Source: Bacteroidetes bacterium GWF2_40_14
GTDB lineage: Bacteria > Bacteroidota > Bacteroidia > Bacteroidales > UBA932
Assembly: GCA_001769195.1 (NCBI GenBank)
Contig: MEOK01000020.1
Span: 190,797-254,796 of the forward strand
Length of the DNA: 64,000 bases
Direction: 5' to 3'
The translations under genes and the position numbers were made by a program. This document shows positions 9,141 through 18,774 of the stretch, piece by piece. The notes beneath the pieces were generated by a model. The model did no database searches, was not told the DNA's origin, and was given only the letters and a program-made list of their open reading frames with translations. Position 1 is the first letter of the stretch, and each line of letters begins with the position of its first letter.

Positions 9141-9827
9141 ATGAATAAAAAAGATGAAGTAAGAATTCAACATTCCATCTTAAGTAAGATGGAAAAAAGA
9201 GTACTGGTTTGTTTGGCAAAAAAACTTCCTAGACGGGTCACTTCTGACCATTTGACATGGTTGGGACTTTTTGGTGCGATCATTTCTGCAGGAGGATATT
9301 TTCTGTCTAATTGGGATGTTGAATTCTTATGGTTATCCTCTTTAGGATTTGTTGTAAACTGGTTTGGAGACAGTCTTGACGGAACCTTAGCTCGTGTAAG
9401 AAAAGCACAACGACCGATATATGGATTTTACCTCGATCACAACATAGATGGTTTGACTGTCTTAATATTTTGTATCGGTGCCGGAATCTCTCCTTTTATT
9501 TCTTTTTCGCTGGCAATGTTGATACTTTCTGGTTATTATCTTTTATCCATCTTTACGTACATAAATACTTACCTTAGAGGTGAGTTTAAAATTTCATACG
9601 GTGGCTTTGGGCCTACTGAATTACGATTAATCGTAATTCTCATAAACACTCTGTTTATTTACCTGCCAACGGATAATTCACCGATATTTATTATTGGCAT
9701 TCCAATAAAATTGTTTGACCTTTTTGCAATAGTTATAGCCTTGGTGCTGTTTATCATCTACTTTTGGTCCTTTTTTTCAGAAATGATAAAATACGGAAAA
9801 ATTGATCCTCCCCCCACACTTGATTAA
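9141..9827 (+). CDS. CDP-alcohol phosphatidyltransferase family membrane enzyme
   Basis: This 228-residue integral membrane enzyme carries the full signature D-x2-D-G-x2-A-R-x9-G-x3-D-x3-D, with metal-binding Asp77, Asp80, Asp99 and Asp103, and about six hydrophobic helices. The family transfers a phospho-alcohol from a CDP-linked donor to an alcohol acceptor (phosphatidylinositol phosphate, phosphatidylglycerol phosphate, and in some Bacteroidetes inositol lipids). Three genes downstream of it build ceramide, so transfer of a phospho-head-group to or from the sphingolipid branch is likely, but donor and acceptor cannot be read from sequence. It follows the barrel gene by 3 nt. Confidence 0.85.
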   Translation: MNKKDEVRIQHSILSKMEKRVLVCLAKKLPRRVTSDHLTWLGLFGAIISAGGYFLSNWDVEFLWLSSLGFVVNWFGDSLDGTLARVRKAQRPIYGFYLDHNIDGLTVLIFCIGAGISPFISFSLAMLILSGYYLLSIFTYINTYLRGEFKISYGGFGPTELRLIVILINTLFIYLPTDNSPIFIIGIPIKLFDLFAIVIALVLFIIYFWSFFSEMIKYGKIDPPPTLD

Positions 9828-9852
9828 TTTTAGATTTTTTATAATAAAGTAG

Positions 9853-10314
9853 ATGTCAATGCTTTCAAAATACTTAAAATTCTTTATAAGCCGGCTACTG
9901 GGTACACTGATAGAAACGGTAATACTATGGATATTTTCGACCTATTTATTCTTTTCTTATGTGGGAACATACATAGTTGCTCCAACCATTTCTTTTGAAA
10001 TTGTGATGTTTTGCAATTACGTCATATCATATTACTGGATATGGAATAAGCAAATTTCCCAAAAAAACACGAAGTATTTTTTTACTCGCCTTGCTTTATT
10101 CAATATTTCCTCAATTTTAGGTTTTCTCATAAAGATGGGATTTCTCCTTCTTTTCGAGAGCCTTTTTAAATGGGATGTCGTTTACTGTAATCTTATTGCA
10201 TTACTTATCTCCGGCATTGTTAATTTCTTACTTGCAGAACGATTGGTGTTTAAGAAACATGGTCATATATCAGTAATTGATGGCTATGTACTTGTTGAAG
10301 ATCAACTTAAATAA
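9853..10314 (+). CDS. GtrA-like membrane protein
   Basis: This protein of 153 residues has four predicted membrane helices (~12-32, 38-58, 78-100, 110-132) and the GtrA pattern F-x-NY-x(3)-YxWxW (FCNYVISYYWIW) with a closing aromatic/charged tail. GtrA proteins are thought to flip polyprenyl-phosphate-linked sugars. It sits between the phosphotransferase and SPT genes with short spacers. With the UppS paralogue upstream and the DPM-like GT2 genes downstream, it fits a carrier-linked glycosylation branch (inferred). Confidence 0.8.
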   Translation: MSMLSKYLKFFISRLLGTLIETVILWIFSTYLFFSYVGTYIVAPTISFEIVMFCNYVISYYWIWNKQISQKNTKYFFTRLALFNISSILGFLIKMGFLLLFESLFKWDVVYCNLIALLISGIVNFLLAERLVFKKHGHISVIDGYVLVEDQLK

Positions 10315-10318
10315 ATAA

Positions 10319-11533
<1,215 letters not shown>

Positions 11534-11545
11534 TAATAACCCATT

Positions 11546-12343
11546 ATGTCAAAAGTTGTATTCATTACTGGTATATCATCCGGCTTTGGGCGTGCTATGG
11601 CAATAGAGCTTACCAATAACGGACATAAAGTTTATGGTTCAATACGTAGTAAAGTTGATCCTATTCCGAAAGTAAACTATGTTCGTATGGATGTAACCGA
11701 CATAAGTTCCATTGAGCAGGCGGTTAAAGAAATTTATGATAAAGAAGGCCGCATAGATGTTTTAATCAATAATGCGGGAATTGGCATAGGAGGTCCCATT
11801 GAATTGACAAACATCAGAGATGCTCAATATCAAATGGATGTAAATTTTTTTGGTGTATTTAGGGTAACACAGGCAGTATTACCCATTATGCGCAAACAAA
11901 AAGATGGAGTAATTATTTATATCAGCTCAATTGGTGGTTTAATGGGCATTCCTTTCCAAGGTCTATACTCGGCAAGCAAATTCGCCATAGAGGGATATTG
12001 TCAGTCATTAAGTCTCGAATTAAAGCCACACGATATTCGTGTTGTATTAGTTAATCCGGGGGATTTTTCTACCAGCTTTACTTCGAATCGTAAAATTGTA
12101 GATAATCCGGAAATTAAATTGACTTATCCTCAATTCTACAATACTTTATCGATTATAACATCCGACGAAAGTAATGGTCCAAAACCAGAAATACTGGCGA
12201 AGAAAATAAAAAAAATAGTTTACAAGAAAAGACCGGCTTTTAGATATGTAATCGCATCACCTCTTCAAAAATTTTCTGTTTCATTGAAGAGGTTATTACC
12301 CGAAACTTGGTTTGCAGCTATATTAAAAAAATATTATGATTAA
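11546..12343 (+). CDS. Short-chain dehydrogenase, candidate 3-ketosphinganine reductase
   Basis: A classical SDR of 265 residues: cofactor motif TGISSGFG (8-15), NNAG (75-78), catalytic Ser128, and Tyr141-x3-Lys145 (YSASK). The C-terminal ~60 residues are basic and hydrophobic, consistent with membrane association, as in lipid-acting SDRs. It starts 12 nt after SPT and ends directly against the next ATG. That makes reduction of 3-ketosphinganine (or the capnine equivalent) to the sphingoid base the natural role. The specific substrate is inferred from context. Confidence 0.8.
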   Translation: MSKVVFITGISSGFGRAMAIELTNNGHKVYGSIRSKVDPIPKVNYVRMDVTDISSIEQAVKEIYDKEGRIDVLINNAGIGIGGPIELTNIRDAQYQMDVNFFGVFRVTQAVLPIMRKQKDGVIIYISSIGGLMGIPFQGLYSASKFAIEGYCQSLSLELKPHDIRVVLVNPGDFSTSFTSNRKIVDNPEIKLTYPQFYNTLSIITSDESNGPKPEILAKKIKKIVYKKRPAFRYVIASPLQKFSVSLKRLLPETWFAAILKKYYD

Positions 12344-13468
12344 ATGAAAATAACTATAAAAGAAGTATCTACTAAACGTCAATTAAAGCAGTTTGTAAAA
12401 TTTCCAAATAAGCTTTATATAGGTAATAAGTATTATGTCCCTCCTCTAATTTGTAGCGAACTAAAAACACTATCAAAAAAGGATAATCCTTCTTTCGAGT
12501 TTTGTGAAGCAAAATATTGGCTTGCATACATCAACTATAAGATAGTTGGTCGTGTGGCAGGTATAATTAATTACAATTATAACAAGAAAGCAGGTGAAAA
12601 TTTTGTTCGTTTTGGTTGGTTGGATTTTATTGAGGACGAAAATGTACTTAAAGAACTTATAGATACTGTTGAGTCCTGGGCTATACAAAATAATACAAAA
12701 ACAATACACGGACCGCTTGGACTTTCAGATTTTGATGCATCAGGTATTCTCATTGAAGGTTTTGAGGAACTGTCAACATCTTTTGGGAAATTTAATTTCC
12801 CTTATTATTCAGAACTTATTGAAAAATTGGGATTTAAAAAGGATATTGATTGGGTAGAATATAATATTAAGGTGCCAAAATCTATTCCTGAAAAATATTC
12901 GAGAATTGCTATGGTTGTGAAAAATAGACATAAATTATATAATGCACGTCTTCGAAAAAAAAAGGATCTTTTAAAATATTCCGATGAAGTGTTTCAACTC
13001 CTAAATCAGGAATATGCCGGACTTTATGCCTTTTCCGAGCTGACAAAAACGCAATGTGAAGATTTAAAAAGACAATTCATCCCTTTACTAAGGTTAAAAT
13101 ATGTATCAATCATCTTAAATGAAGAGAATAATGTAGTAGGATTTGGTATATGTATGCCATCACTTTCAAAGGCATTACAAAAGGCTAAAGGACGTTTGTA
13201 CCCATTTGGAATATTGAGAATTCAAAACGCATTAAAATATAATGATACTATAGACACTTTGCTCATTGCAGTACATAAGGATTACAAGGATAAAGGGGTA
13301 ATTTCTGTAATTTTTAATGATATCGGGAATTCAATAATAAACAGCGGAATCACAAACATTGAATCAACAAGGGAGCTTGAGGAAAACTTTAGCGTACAAA
13401 ATCTTTGGAATAAATTTGAATTTAGACAACACAAAAAAACAAGGTGTTATGTCAAAAAAATAGTTTAG
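12344..13468 (+). CDS. GNAT-superfamily protein, candidate bacterial ceramide synthase
   Basis: This 374-residue cytosolic protein has an N-terminal half with YVPPLICSEL and IHGPLGLSDFDASGILIEGF blocks and a C-terminal GNAT-like half (VVGFGICMPSLSKAL, LLIAVHKDYKDKGV). The layout is common in Bacteroidetes proteins annotated GNAT/YghO-like. Bacterial ceramide synthases described in other Gram-negatives belong to the acyl-CoA N-acyltransferase superfamily, and this gene abuts the SDR with no gap behind SPT. N-acylation of the sphingoid base to (dihydro)ceramide is therefore the favoured role. Family membership is moderately sure; the function is inferred. Confidence 0.65.
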   Translation: MKITIKEVSTKRQLKQFVKFPNKLYIGNKYYVPPLICSELKTLSKKDNPSFEFCEAKYWLAYINYKIVGRVAGIINYNYNKKAGENFVRFGWLDFIEDENVLKELIDTVESWAIQNNTKTIHGPLGLSDFDASGILIEGFEELSTSFGKFNFPYYSELIEKLGFKKDIDWVEYNIKVPKSIPEKYSRIAMVVKNRHKLYNARLRKKKDLLKYSDEVFQLLNQEYAGLYAFSELTKTQCEDLKRQFIPLLRLKYVSIILNEENNVVGFGICMPSLSKALQKAKGRLYPFGILRIQNALKYNDTIDTLLIAVHKDYKDKGVISVIFNDIGNSIINSGITNIESTRELEENFSVQNLWNKFEFRQHKKTRCYVKKIV

Positions 13469-13666
13469 TCCAAGAATATGTCAAAAAAATGACTAAACAC
13501 AAACTTGGAATTGATCTTGTTGCCCTATGAAATATTCAATATAAGATCAAAACAATTAAGGTTAAAATAGGTAACCCAATTATATATCAAACATTCGATA
13601 AAACAAGGTTGCATAACGATTGGACTCAATTTGTAAAAAACAAGTATGCAATTTATAATATGACTA

Positions 13667-14359
13667 ATGAAAAAGGTATCAGCAATTATATGTGTTCTTA
13701 ACGAGGAAAAAACCTTGCGAAATGTTATTATGGCAGTTTGGGAAGACTCATCAATAAATGAAATTGTAGTTGTAAACGATTGCTCTACAGACAATACCCA
13801 AAATATAATAAATGAACTCAAGCAGTTTATTGAAATCAAAGATATTCATTTGGCTGAAAACAAAGGAAAAGGATATGCCATGGCGGTTGGTGCAGAAAAT
13901 GCAACTGGAGAAATTTTAGTGTTTATTGACGCCGATCAAACAACTATAATACTAGGATATATTGACCAAATAGTGAATCCGATATTACGACATGAATGTG
14001 ATATGGTTTGTGGCTATTCTACCGTAAACATTATGAATCAGGATGTAAATCCATTGAAAATTTTAACAGGCGAAAGAGCTTTCCTTAAAAAGGATATCGC
14101 CCCAATACTAGATAGAATAAAAGAATCTCGATTTGGGGTAGAAACTTTATTGTACTTCTACTACACCTCAATAGGAAAATCGATAAAATTCGTTAGATTA
14201 GGAATAAAACATGATAACAAATACAAGAAAATGCCACCATTACAAGCTACTACAAATTATATCTGTGAAAGTTGGGAGATTGCATATGCTGCTATGAAAA
14301 ATTATGATCTAATTTTGAAATCTGCAGAAAAAAAATTAAGAAAAGGTCTAAGAAAATGA
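13667..14359 (+). CDS. Family 2 glycosyltransferase (DPM/GT-A type)
   Basis: This 230-residue GT-A enzyme has the N-terminal nucleotide-binding strand (KKVSAIICVLNEE), VVVNDCSTDNT, and the metal-binding D88-A-D90 motif (FIDADQ). There is no membrane segment, as in dolichyl-phosphate-mannose-synthase-type enzymes that load a sugar on a polyprenyl phosphate or lipid. It is separated from the ceramide genes by 198 nt and overlaps the next GT2 gene by 4 nt. Sugar and acceptor are not visible. A lipid acceptor or polyprenyl phosphate fits the context. Confidence 0.8.
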   Translation: MKKVSAIICVLNEEKTLRNVIMAVWEDSSINEIVVVNDCSTDNTQNIINELKQFIEIKDIHLAENKGKGYAMAVGAENATGEILVFIDADQTTIILGYIDQIVNPILRHECDMVCGYSTVNIMNQDVNPLKILTGERAFLKKDIAPILDRIKESRFGVETLLYFYYTSIGKSIKFVRLGIKHDNKYKKMPPLQATTNYICESWEIAYAAMKNYDLILKSAEKKLRKGLRK

Positions 14360-15053
14360 AAAAAATATCAGTTATTATTTGTACTTATAACGAAGCAGGG
14401 ACAAAAAAAGATGTTGCAACCAATGTTTCGGATTATTTCTTTGATGAAATAAATGTAGTAAACGATGGTTCAACAGATGAAACAGGTTCCGGTATAAAGG
14501 GATTAAATCCATCATGCAAATTCAAATACATTATTTTGCCTGAAAATAGCGGGAACGGTTTTGCAATGGCAATAGGAGTAGAACAAGCCGTCAATGAAAT
14601 AATTGTATATATTAATGCAGATTTATCTAATTTGCAAAGTGAACACATTGGTCAATTAACAAGTCCTCTGCATATTCTAGAGGCTGATTTGGTTCTATGG
14701 CAACCAACGGAAACATTGATTGATAATAAAGTTAACCCATTCAAGCCGTTTACTGGCCAAAGGGCCTTGCTAAATAAGATATTCTGCCAATTCTGAAAGA
14801 AATGAAAACTTCAAAATTTGGTGTTGGAACATTGATAAATATATATTATCAAGCCCAGGAGAAAAAGGTAAAATATGTTATGCTGAAAGACTTGATCCAT
14901 CCAACAAAATTTGGAAAAACAAATAAATACCAGGCAATTAAAGAATTTATTTTTGAAGGGAATCAAATAGCACTTACAGCACTCAATAACTATGAATTAA
15001 TCTCAAAAATTATAGTTATTAGATTTAAACGAACAATAGCTGCAATAAATTGA
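14356..15053 (+). pseudogene. Second GT2 glycosyltransferase, split by a single-base deletion
   Basis: The first frame (14356-14796) reads KKISVIICTYNEAG through PFTGQRALLNK and then runs to a stop. The homology continues in another frame as ILPILKEMKTSKFGVGTL to 15053. Adding one base after 14778 (AAG then GAT) joins them into a 232-residue protein closely parallel to the 230-residue neighbour (GERAFLKKDIAPIL.RIKES.FGVETL). It is therefore a tandem duplicate broken by a 1-nt deletion, or a sequencing error. The metal motif is also altered (YINADL in place of IDAD), so it may already have been diverging. Confidence 0.85.
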
Positions 15054-15054
15054 T

Positions 15055-15681
15055 ATGGATTCCATCTTCGTAAAAGGAATGATAATTGGAATTGTTGTAT
15101 CTATTTCCTTTGGCCCGGTGGTATTTACAACAATTCAAAAAACTATAAATAATGGAAAAGTAAGGGGTTTAATTGCTGGTCTGGGTGTTGCAATTGCGGA
15201 TACAATTTATTCAATAGTAGCAGCATACAGCGTAAGCTCTGCTTCTCAAATCATCAATAATTTCCAGGTTCCGATCCGTTCAATTGGTGCCATTATTCTT
15301 TTGATAGTAGGAATAAAAATAATAATTAAAAAACCTTCTTTAACTTCTGATGAACCAAAAAGAAACTTGCATCCAGCTTGTGATGATTTCTTTTCTTCCT
15401 TCTTTCTTGCACTTTCAAGTCCCCAAACTGTTTTGGTGTTTGCATTGCTTTTTACAACTTTCAATATTATTCCAGAAGAAACCAATAGCTTACAACTTAT
15501 TAAACTTTACTTTGGCGTTTTTGTAGGAACAAGCATGTGGTGGAGTTTTATGGTTAGTTCAATTAGCATCTTTCTGGATAAATTATGCTTAAATAATATA
15601 CCTTGGATGAATAAAATCATTGGAAGTTTCGTAATACTTTTTAGTATAATATTAGCACTGAGCATATGGGTTAAAATATAA
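15055..15681 (+). CDS. LysE-family transporter
   Basis: A 208-residue membrane protein with about six hydrophobic segments and the LysE/RhtB signature start GIVVSISFGPVVFTTIQKTINNG and a GLGVAIADTIYSIVAAY segment. The family exports amino acids or related small molecules. It begins 2 nt after the broken GT2 and is the last gene of the plus-strand run. A substrate linked to lipid head groups is possible, but nothing in the sequence shows it. Confidence 0.75.
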   Translation: MDSIFVKGMIIGIVVSISFGPVVFTTIQKTINNGKVRGLIAGLGVAIADTIYSIVAAYSVSSASQIINNFQVPIRSIGAIILLIVGIKIIIKKPSLTSDEPKRNLHPACDDFFSSFFLALSSPQTVLVFALLFTTFNIIPEETNSLQLIKLYFGVFVGTSMWWSFMVSSISIFLDKLCLNNIPWMNKIIGSFVILFSIILALSIWVKI

Positions 15682-16015
15682 AAAATCACTATTGCCCGCA
15701 TAAACAGCCAATAATTGGTTAAAAAAAATTTCAATTATCCGGCTCTTGCAGGTGTCAGTAAAAACATCAAAGAATGGTTTATGAGAAAAATATAATCTTC
15801 TTGAAAAAGAAACAATAACTCTTTTATATACAGATAACATAAAAGTTTTGTCCGGGGAACCTTAAAAAACATCCACTAATTGATTTTGTGTCAGTTAGGG
15901 ATATAAGTTAAAATTAATTGATTGTTCACCAATCAAAAGGCAGCTGCTTGAAATTAAAAATATTTAAAACAGCATATAATAAATAGGACTTTAAGCGGCA
16001 CGAAGTTAATCAATC
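15682..16015. other. Intergenic region without a recognisable gene
   Basis: These 334 bases separate the plus-strand lipid locus from the convergent minus-strand peptidase gene. The sequence is AT-rich with stops in every frame. I see no strong hairpin with a T-run, no repeat shared with the rest of the window and no RNA gene. Confidence 0.5.
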
Positions 16016-17671
16016 TCATTTTTTGTCAAGTTTCAAGAAATCCTCAAAAGAATATTGCATACCTGAAAGCGCCATTGTTTGTTTTACAATAATCTCCCTG
16101 CTAACAGCATTAAACCAAGAAGCATCAGCTTTCATAATACTTTTCTGTTCGCTTCTGTAAAACTGAGGAAAATCAGCTCCTGAGAATACTCCAACCATTT
16201 CATAGCCTGGAAGTCCTATGAGGTGAGCCCAGGGAACTTTCTTAGGGTCGGATTGAATGGATTTGTTAAGATTCTTCTCAAGCGTTAGATAATTGTCTTG
16301 CCAATACTGTAAGTATTCTGCCGACGGTGAATATCCATAAGCGTATTCATCAACCAGGCCGGCAAAAGCATGTCCCATTTCGTGAACAGGTGCATCATGC
16401 TTTTTATATCCTGTATTGCTTTTATAAAAGCTTTCTGAGTATGAAAAGAAAGCATAGCCAACATCATAGTAATTCTTACCTCCACAACCCATATTTGCGT
16501 CATGATTTACAACCATTACAACTGTGCAATTTGAAATATCAAAGCCAATCAAAGAAGATATTTTTTGCTTGATTGCAAGATTCCCGCTTAATTCAACCCG
16601 GCTTACATCCATTAAAGTAATTCCGTAGTATGTATCTCTTGAATAATGAGGATCAGAAATATATCTTTGCCTTGATACAGCTTTAACCATGTATATATTA
16701 AAGTATTCTTTATAACTCTTGAATGGCTCTGTTTCAAAAATATTATCCCGTGTTCCATTGATAATTGTTTCAAATTCTCCTCCGTTACCCATGGTTGAAC
16801 TTGGAAAACCGTCCCCGGTAATGATGATGTTTACTCCCTTACCTCGGATTGCTTTGTTAAGTAGAACGACTTTACCATGCTCGCTAGGGTTGTATTCCAC
16901 CTGCCTATCGAAGTTACTGAATTTGTATCCATTTTTTTGCCAGGCAACATAGTAAGAAGGACCCCAATCAATCCAGTTTTTGTGGTTGAAAACTTCTTCA
17001 GGTATCTCTCCGCTTAATTTATTCTCGGCAATTGAAAATACTATAAGAGAATCCATATTACCAATCTCCTTTGGAATTGTGCCTGATAGATTATTGTTAA
17101 TTAGAGTTATGGCCTCCACCCTTGCTGTACCTTCAAGCATACCGGCCGAGGTGCAATTAATGCCATACCATGAGTAGATAGGCTTATCGGATAACCAATT
17201 TGCATTATTTGTCCAATCCTTTCCATTGGTTGAATTATAAAATGCTACCAATGCAAGGGAGTCTGTAATCCGGCCTAAACTCCTTCCCCTTTGGGATATT
17301 CTTAATGAAAATGTTCGGACAGGTGTAATCTCGAAGATCACAGTTGCGTTTCTGGATTCAGATTCGTTCTTTTTAAATATTAGCTTATATTTCTTATAAA
17401 AGATACCGTTTTTAGTACTATCCCTTTCCAGAGTAATATTAATCCAATCGGATTCATTTTTAATTGAATACGCAATGTCAGTAGTTATATCGATGCTGAT
17501 TGTTTTTTCTTCTTTTTCAAGAGAGATGCTTTCCTGAGACAATTCGAAAAAGTTTCTTTTAGTTGTGTCGTTTATAATATCAGTATCTTCCTGTATTGTT
17601 TCTTTAGTACAAGAAATGGTAGTGATAGCTATTAAAGCAATTATTAGATTATATAATGTGAAGTGTTTCAT
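16016..17671 (-). CDS. BACON-LRR-M64 metallopeptidase lipoprotein
   Basis: An SPII lipoprotein (Cys21 in TISCTKE) of 551 residues. A BACON domain (~40-130) is followed by a short plant-type LRR segment (~135-230, NNLSGTIPKEIGNMDSL and NKLSGEIPEEV). The C-terminal M64 (IgA-protease-like) domain carries the zinc motif HEMGH at 430-434 followed by AFAGLVDEY. It is probably exposed on the cell surface, where the BACON/LRR part binds glycan or mucin and the M64 domain cleaves protein (inferred). I chose ATG 17671: a longer frame to 17824 would overlap radC and would hide the signal peptide. Confidence 0.85.
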   Translation of the reverse strand: MKHFTLYNLIIALIAITTISCTKETIQEDTDIINDTTKRNFFELSQESISLEKEEKTISIDITTDIAYSIKNESDWINITLERDSTKNGIFYKKYKLIFKKNESESRNATVIFEITPVRTFSLRISQRGRSLGRITDSLALVAFYNSTNGKDWTNNANWLSDKPIYSWYGINCTSAGMLEGTARVEAITLINNNLSGTIPKEIGNMDSLIVFSIAENKLSGEIPEEVFNHKNWIDWGPSYYVAWQKNGYKFSNFDRQVEYNPSEHGKVVLLNKAIRGKGVNIIITGDGFPSSTMGNGGEFETIINGTRDNIFETEPFKSYKEYFNIYMVKAVSRQRYISDPHYSRDTYYGITLMDVSRVELSGNLAIKQKISSLIGFDISNCTVVMVVNHDANMGCGGKNYYDVGYAFFSYSESFYKSNTGYKKHDAPVHEMGHAFAGLVDEYAYGYSPSAEYLQYWQDNYLTLEKNLNKSIQSDPKKVPWAHLIGLPGYEMVGVFSGADFPQFYRSEQKSIMKADASWFNAVSREIIVKQTMALSGMQYSFEDFLKLDKK

Positions 17672-17747
17672 AATATTAAATGCAAAATTAGTAAAATATT
17701 GAATATCTGTATAAGCCCTCCGGAGAGGGCTCTCATTGATGATAACA

Positions 17748-18359
17748 TTACATAATACCATCATCCGCAAAGCTAAAGTAACTGTCACCGGCAATAATGA
17801 CGTGATCCAGTAGTGTGATGTCAAAAAGGTCAGCTGCTCCTTTCAGCAACTTTGTCTGAACTTTGTCATTCTCACCGGGATGAGTGTTCCCCGATGGGTG
17901 GTTGTGTATAAGAATTATCGAACAGGCAAGTAGCTCAAGGGCTCTTTTCAGTATGATTTTCACGTCAACGACTGTTGCACATACGCCACCTATGGATAGC
18001 TGTTCCTTGATGAGCACTTTGTTCGCCCTGTTCAGGTAAAACACCCAACACTCTTCGTGTGATAGATGCTTTAGTATGGGTGACATTATTGCTGCTATGG
18101 AGCTTGAGGATTGGATGGATTCTCTTTCCGGAATGGGAGCCAATGAGTACCTGTGAGCCACTTCACCGAGGGCAGTTATCTTTGCAATGGTGGATGACCT
18201 GAAGCCTTTTCTGAGGAGTGCCTCACGGCTTGATTTGAAAAGATCTAGAAAATCGCAGGATTCCAGATTGATTCCCAGAAGCTGGAGAAGCTCCACGTCC
18301 CTTAAAGCCTTTACGCCGGCTTGTTGATACAGTTCCTGAATTTCTTTTAGTGTTCTCAT
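17748..18359 (-). CDS. radC: RadC-family JAB/MPN domain protein
   Basis: 203 residues. An N-terminal helix-hairpin-helix region (~15-70) is followed by the RadC JAB domain with metal ligands His152 and His154 (LIHNHPSGN) and Asp165. The RadC family is named for DNA repair but its biochemical role is unclear, and many copies ride on mobile DNA. Here the usual PS before the Asp is PG, and the protein is a little shorter than average. It is transcribed with the M64 gene, 76 nt apart. Confidence 0.85.
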   Translation of the reverse strand: MRTLKEIQELYQQAGVKALRDVELLQLLGINLESCDFLDLFKSSREALLRKGFRSSTIAKITALGEVAHRYSLAPIPERESIQSSSSIAAIMSPILKHLSHEECWVFYLNRANKVLIKEQLSIGGVCATVVDVKIILKRALELLACSIILIHNHPSGNTHPGENDKVQTKLLKGAADLFDITLLDHVIIAGDSYFSFADDGIM

Positions 18360-18774
18360 AATACATTGTTTTTAAGTGAATTTGAGGCATAAAAGAAAAG
18401 CGAACGGATGTGCAGGGATTTTCATGAGAATACTACCTGAAAGTGTGGAGATTGTCAGGAAAACAACGCCTGTCCTTGCACAGCGTCAAGTGAGCGAAAT
18501 ATCTTTGCCGACAATTCACAAAAACAGAATGAGAACGAAATTCAGTAAAGCAACAATAAGTACAGCCGCGCTCAGGTTTCAAAGAAAAATGGGAAACCTA
18601 AGATTATAAGACACTGTCCAGTATTTTGCGTAATGATAATGCAGAAACTGCAATGTAGAAGAAAAGTAACGGTACAGTAGGATTGTCAGTTGTATACGAT
18701 AGTTTTGCAGTTGGTTGTTCTGCTATTAATTCAATAAAAAAAACGCAATGTATTTGTCTTATCAATTGCTTGTA
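18360..18774. other. Intergenic region carrying one copy of a degenerate repeat
   Basis: 415 bases between the radC start and the radical-SAM gene end. The stretch 18417-18455 is copy A of the dispersed element also seen near 21061, 21459 and 21616 (GAATACTACCTGAAAGTGTG version). A 77-codon frame here (18376-18609) is Arg/Lys-rich and spans the repeat; I do not treat it as a gene. Confidence 0.5.
18417..18455 (+). repeat. Dispersed degenerate repeat, copy A
   Basis: Core pattern (TTTTGAGAA)(A)ATA-Y-T-M-CC, then TA-rich bases, then GTGGAGATTGT. Copies C, D and B lie within 21.0-21.7 kb on the same strand. Copies A and B also share a downstream TTTGCC...CAGAATGAG segment. Confidence 0.45.

Noticed and set aside
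17672-17824. N-terminal extension of the M64 peptidase frame
   Set aside because: It overlaps radC, lacks a signal peptide, and the internal ATG at 17671 gives a proper SPII signal.
18376-18609. 77-codon plus-strand frame upstream of radC
   Set aside because: It spans a copy of the dispersed repeat, has a biased Arg/Lys composition without domain features, and no ribosome site; best explained as repeat sequence.
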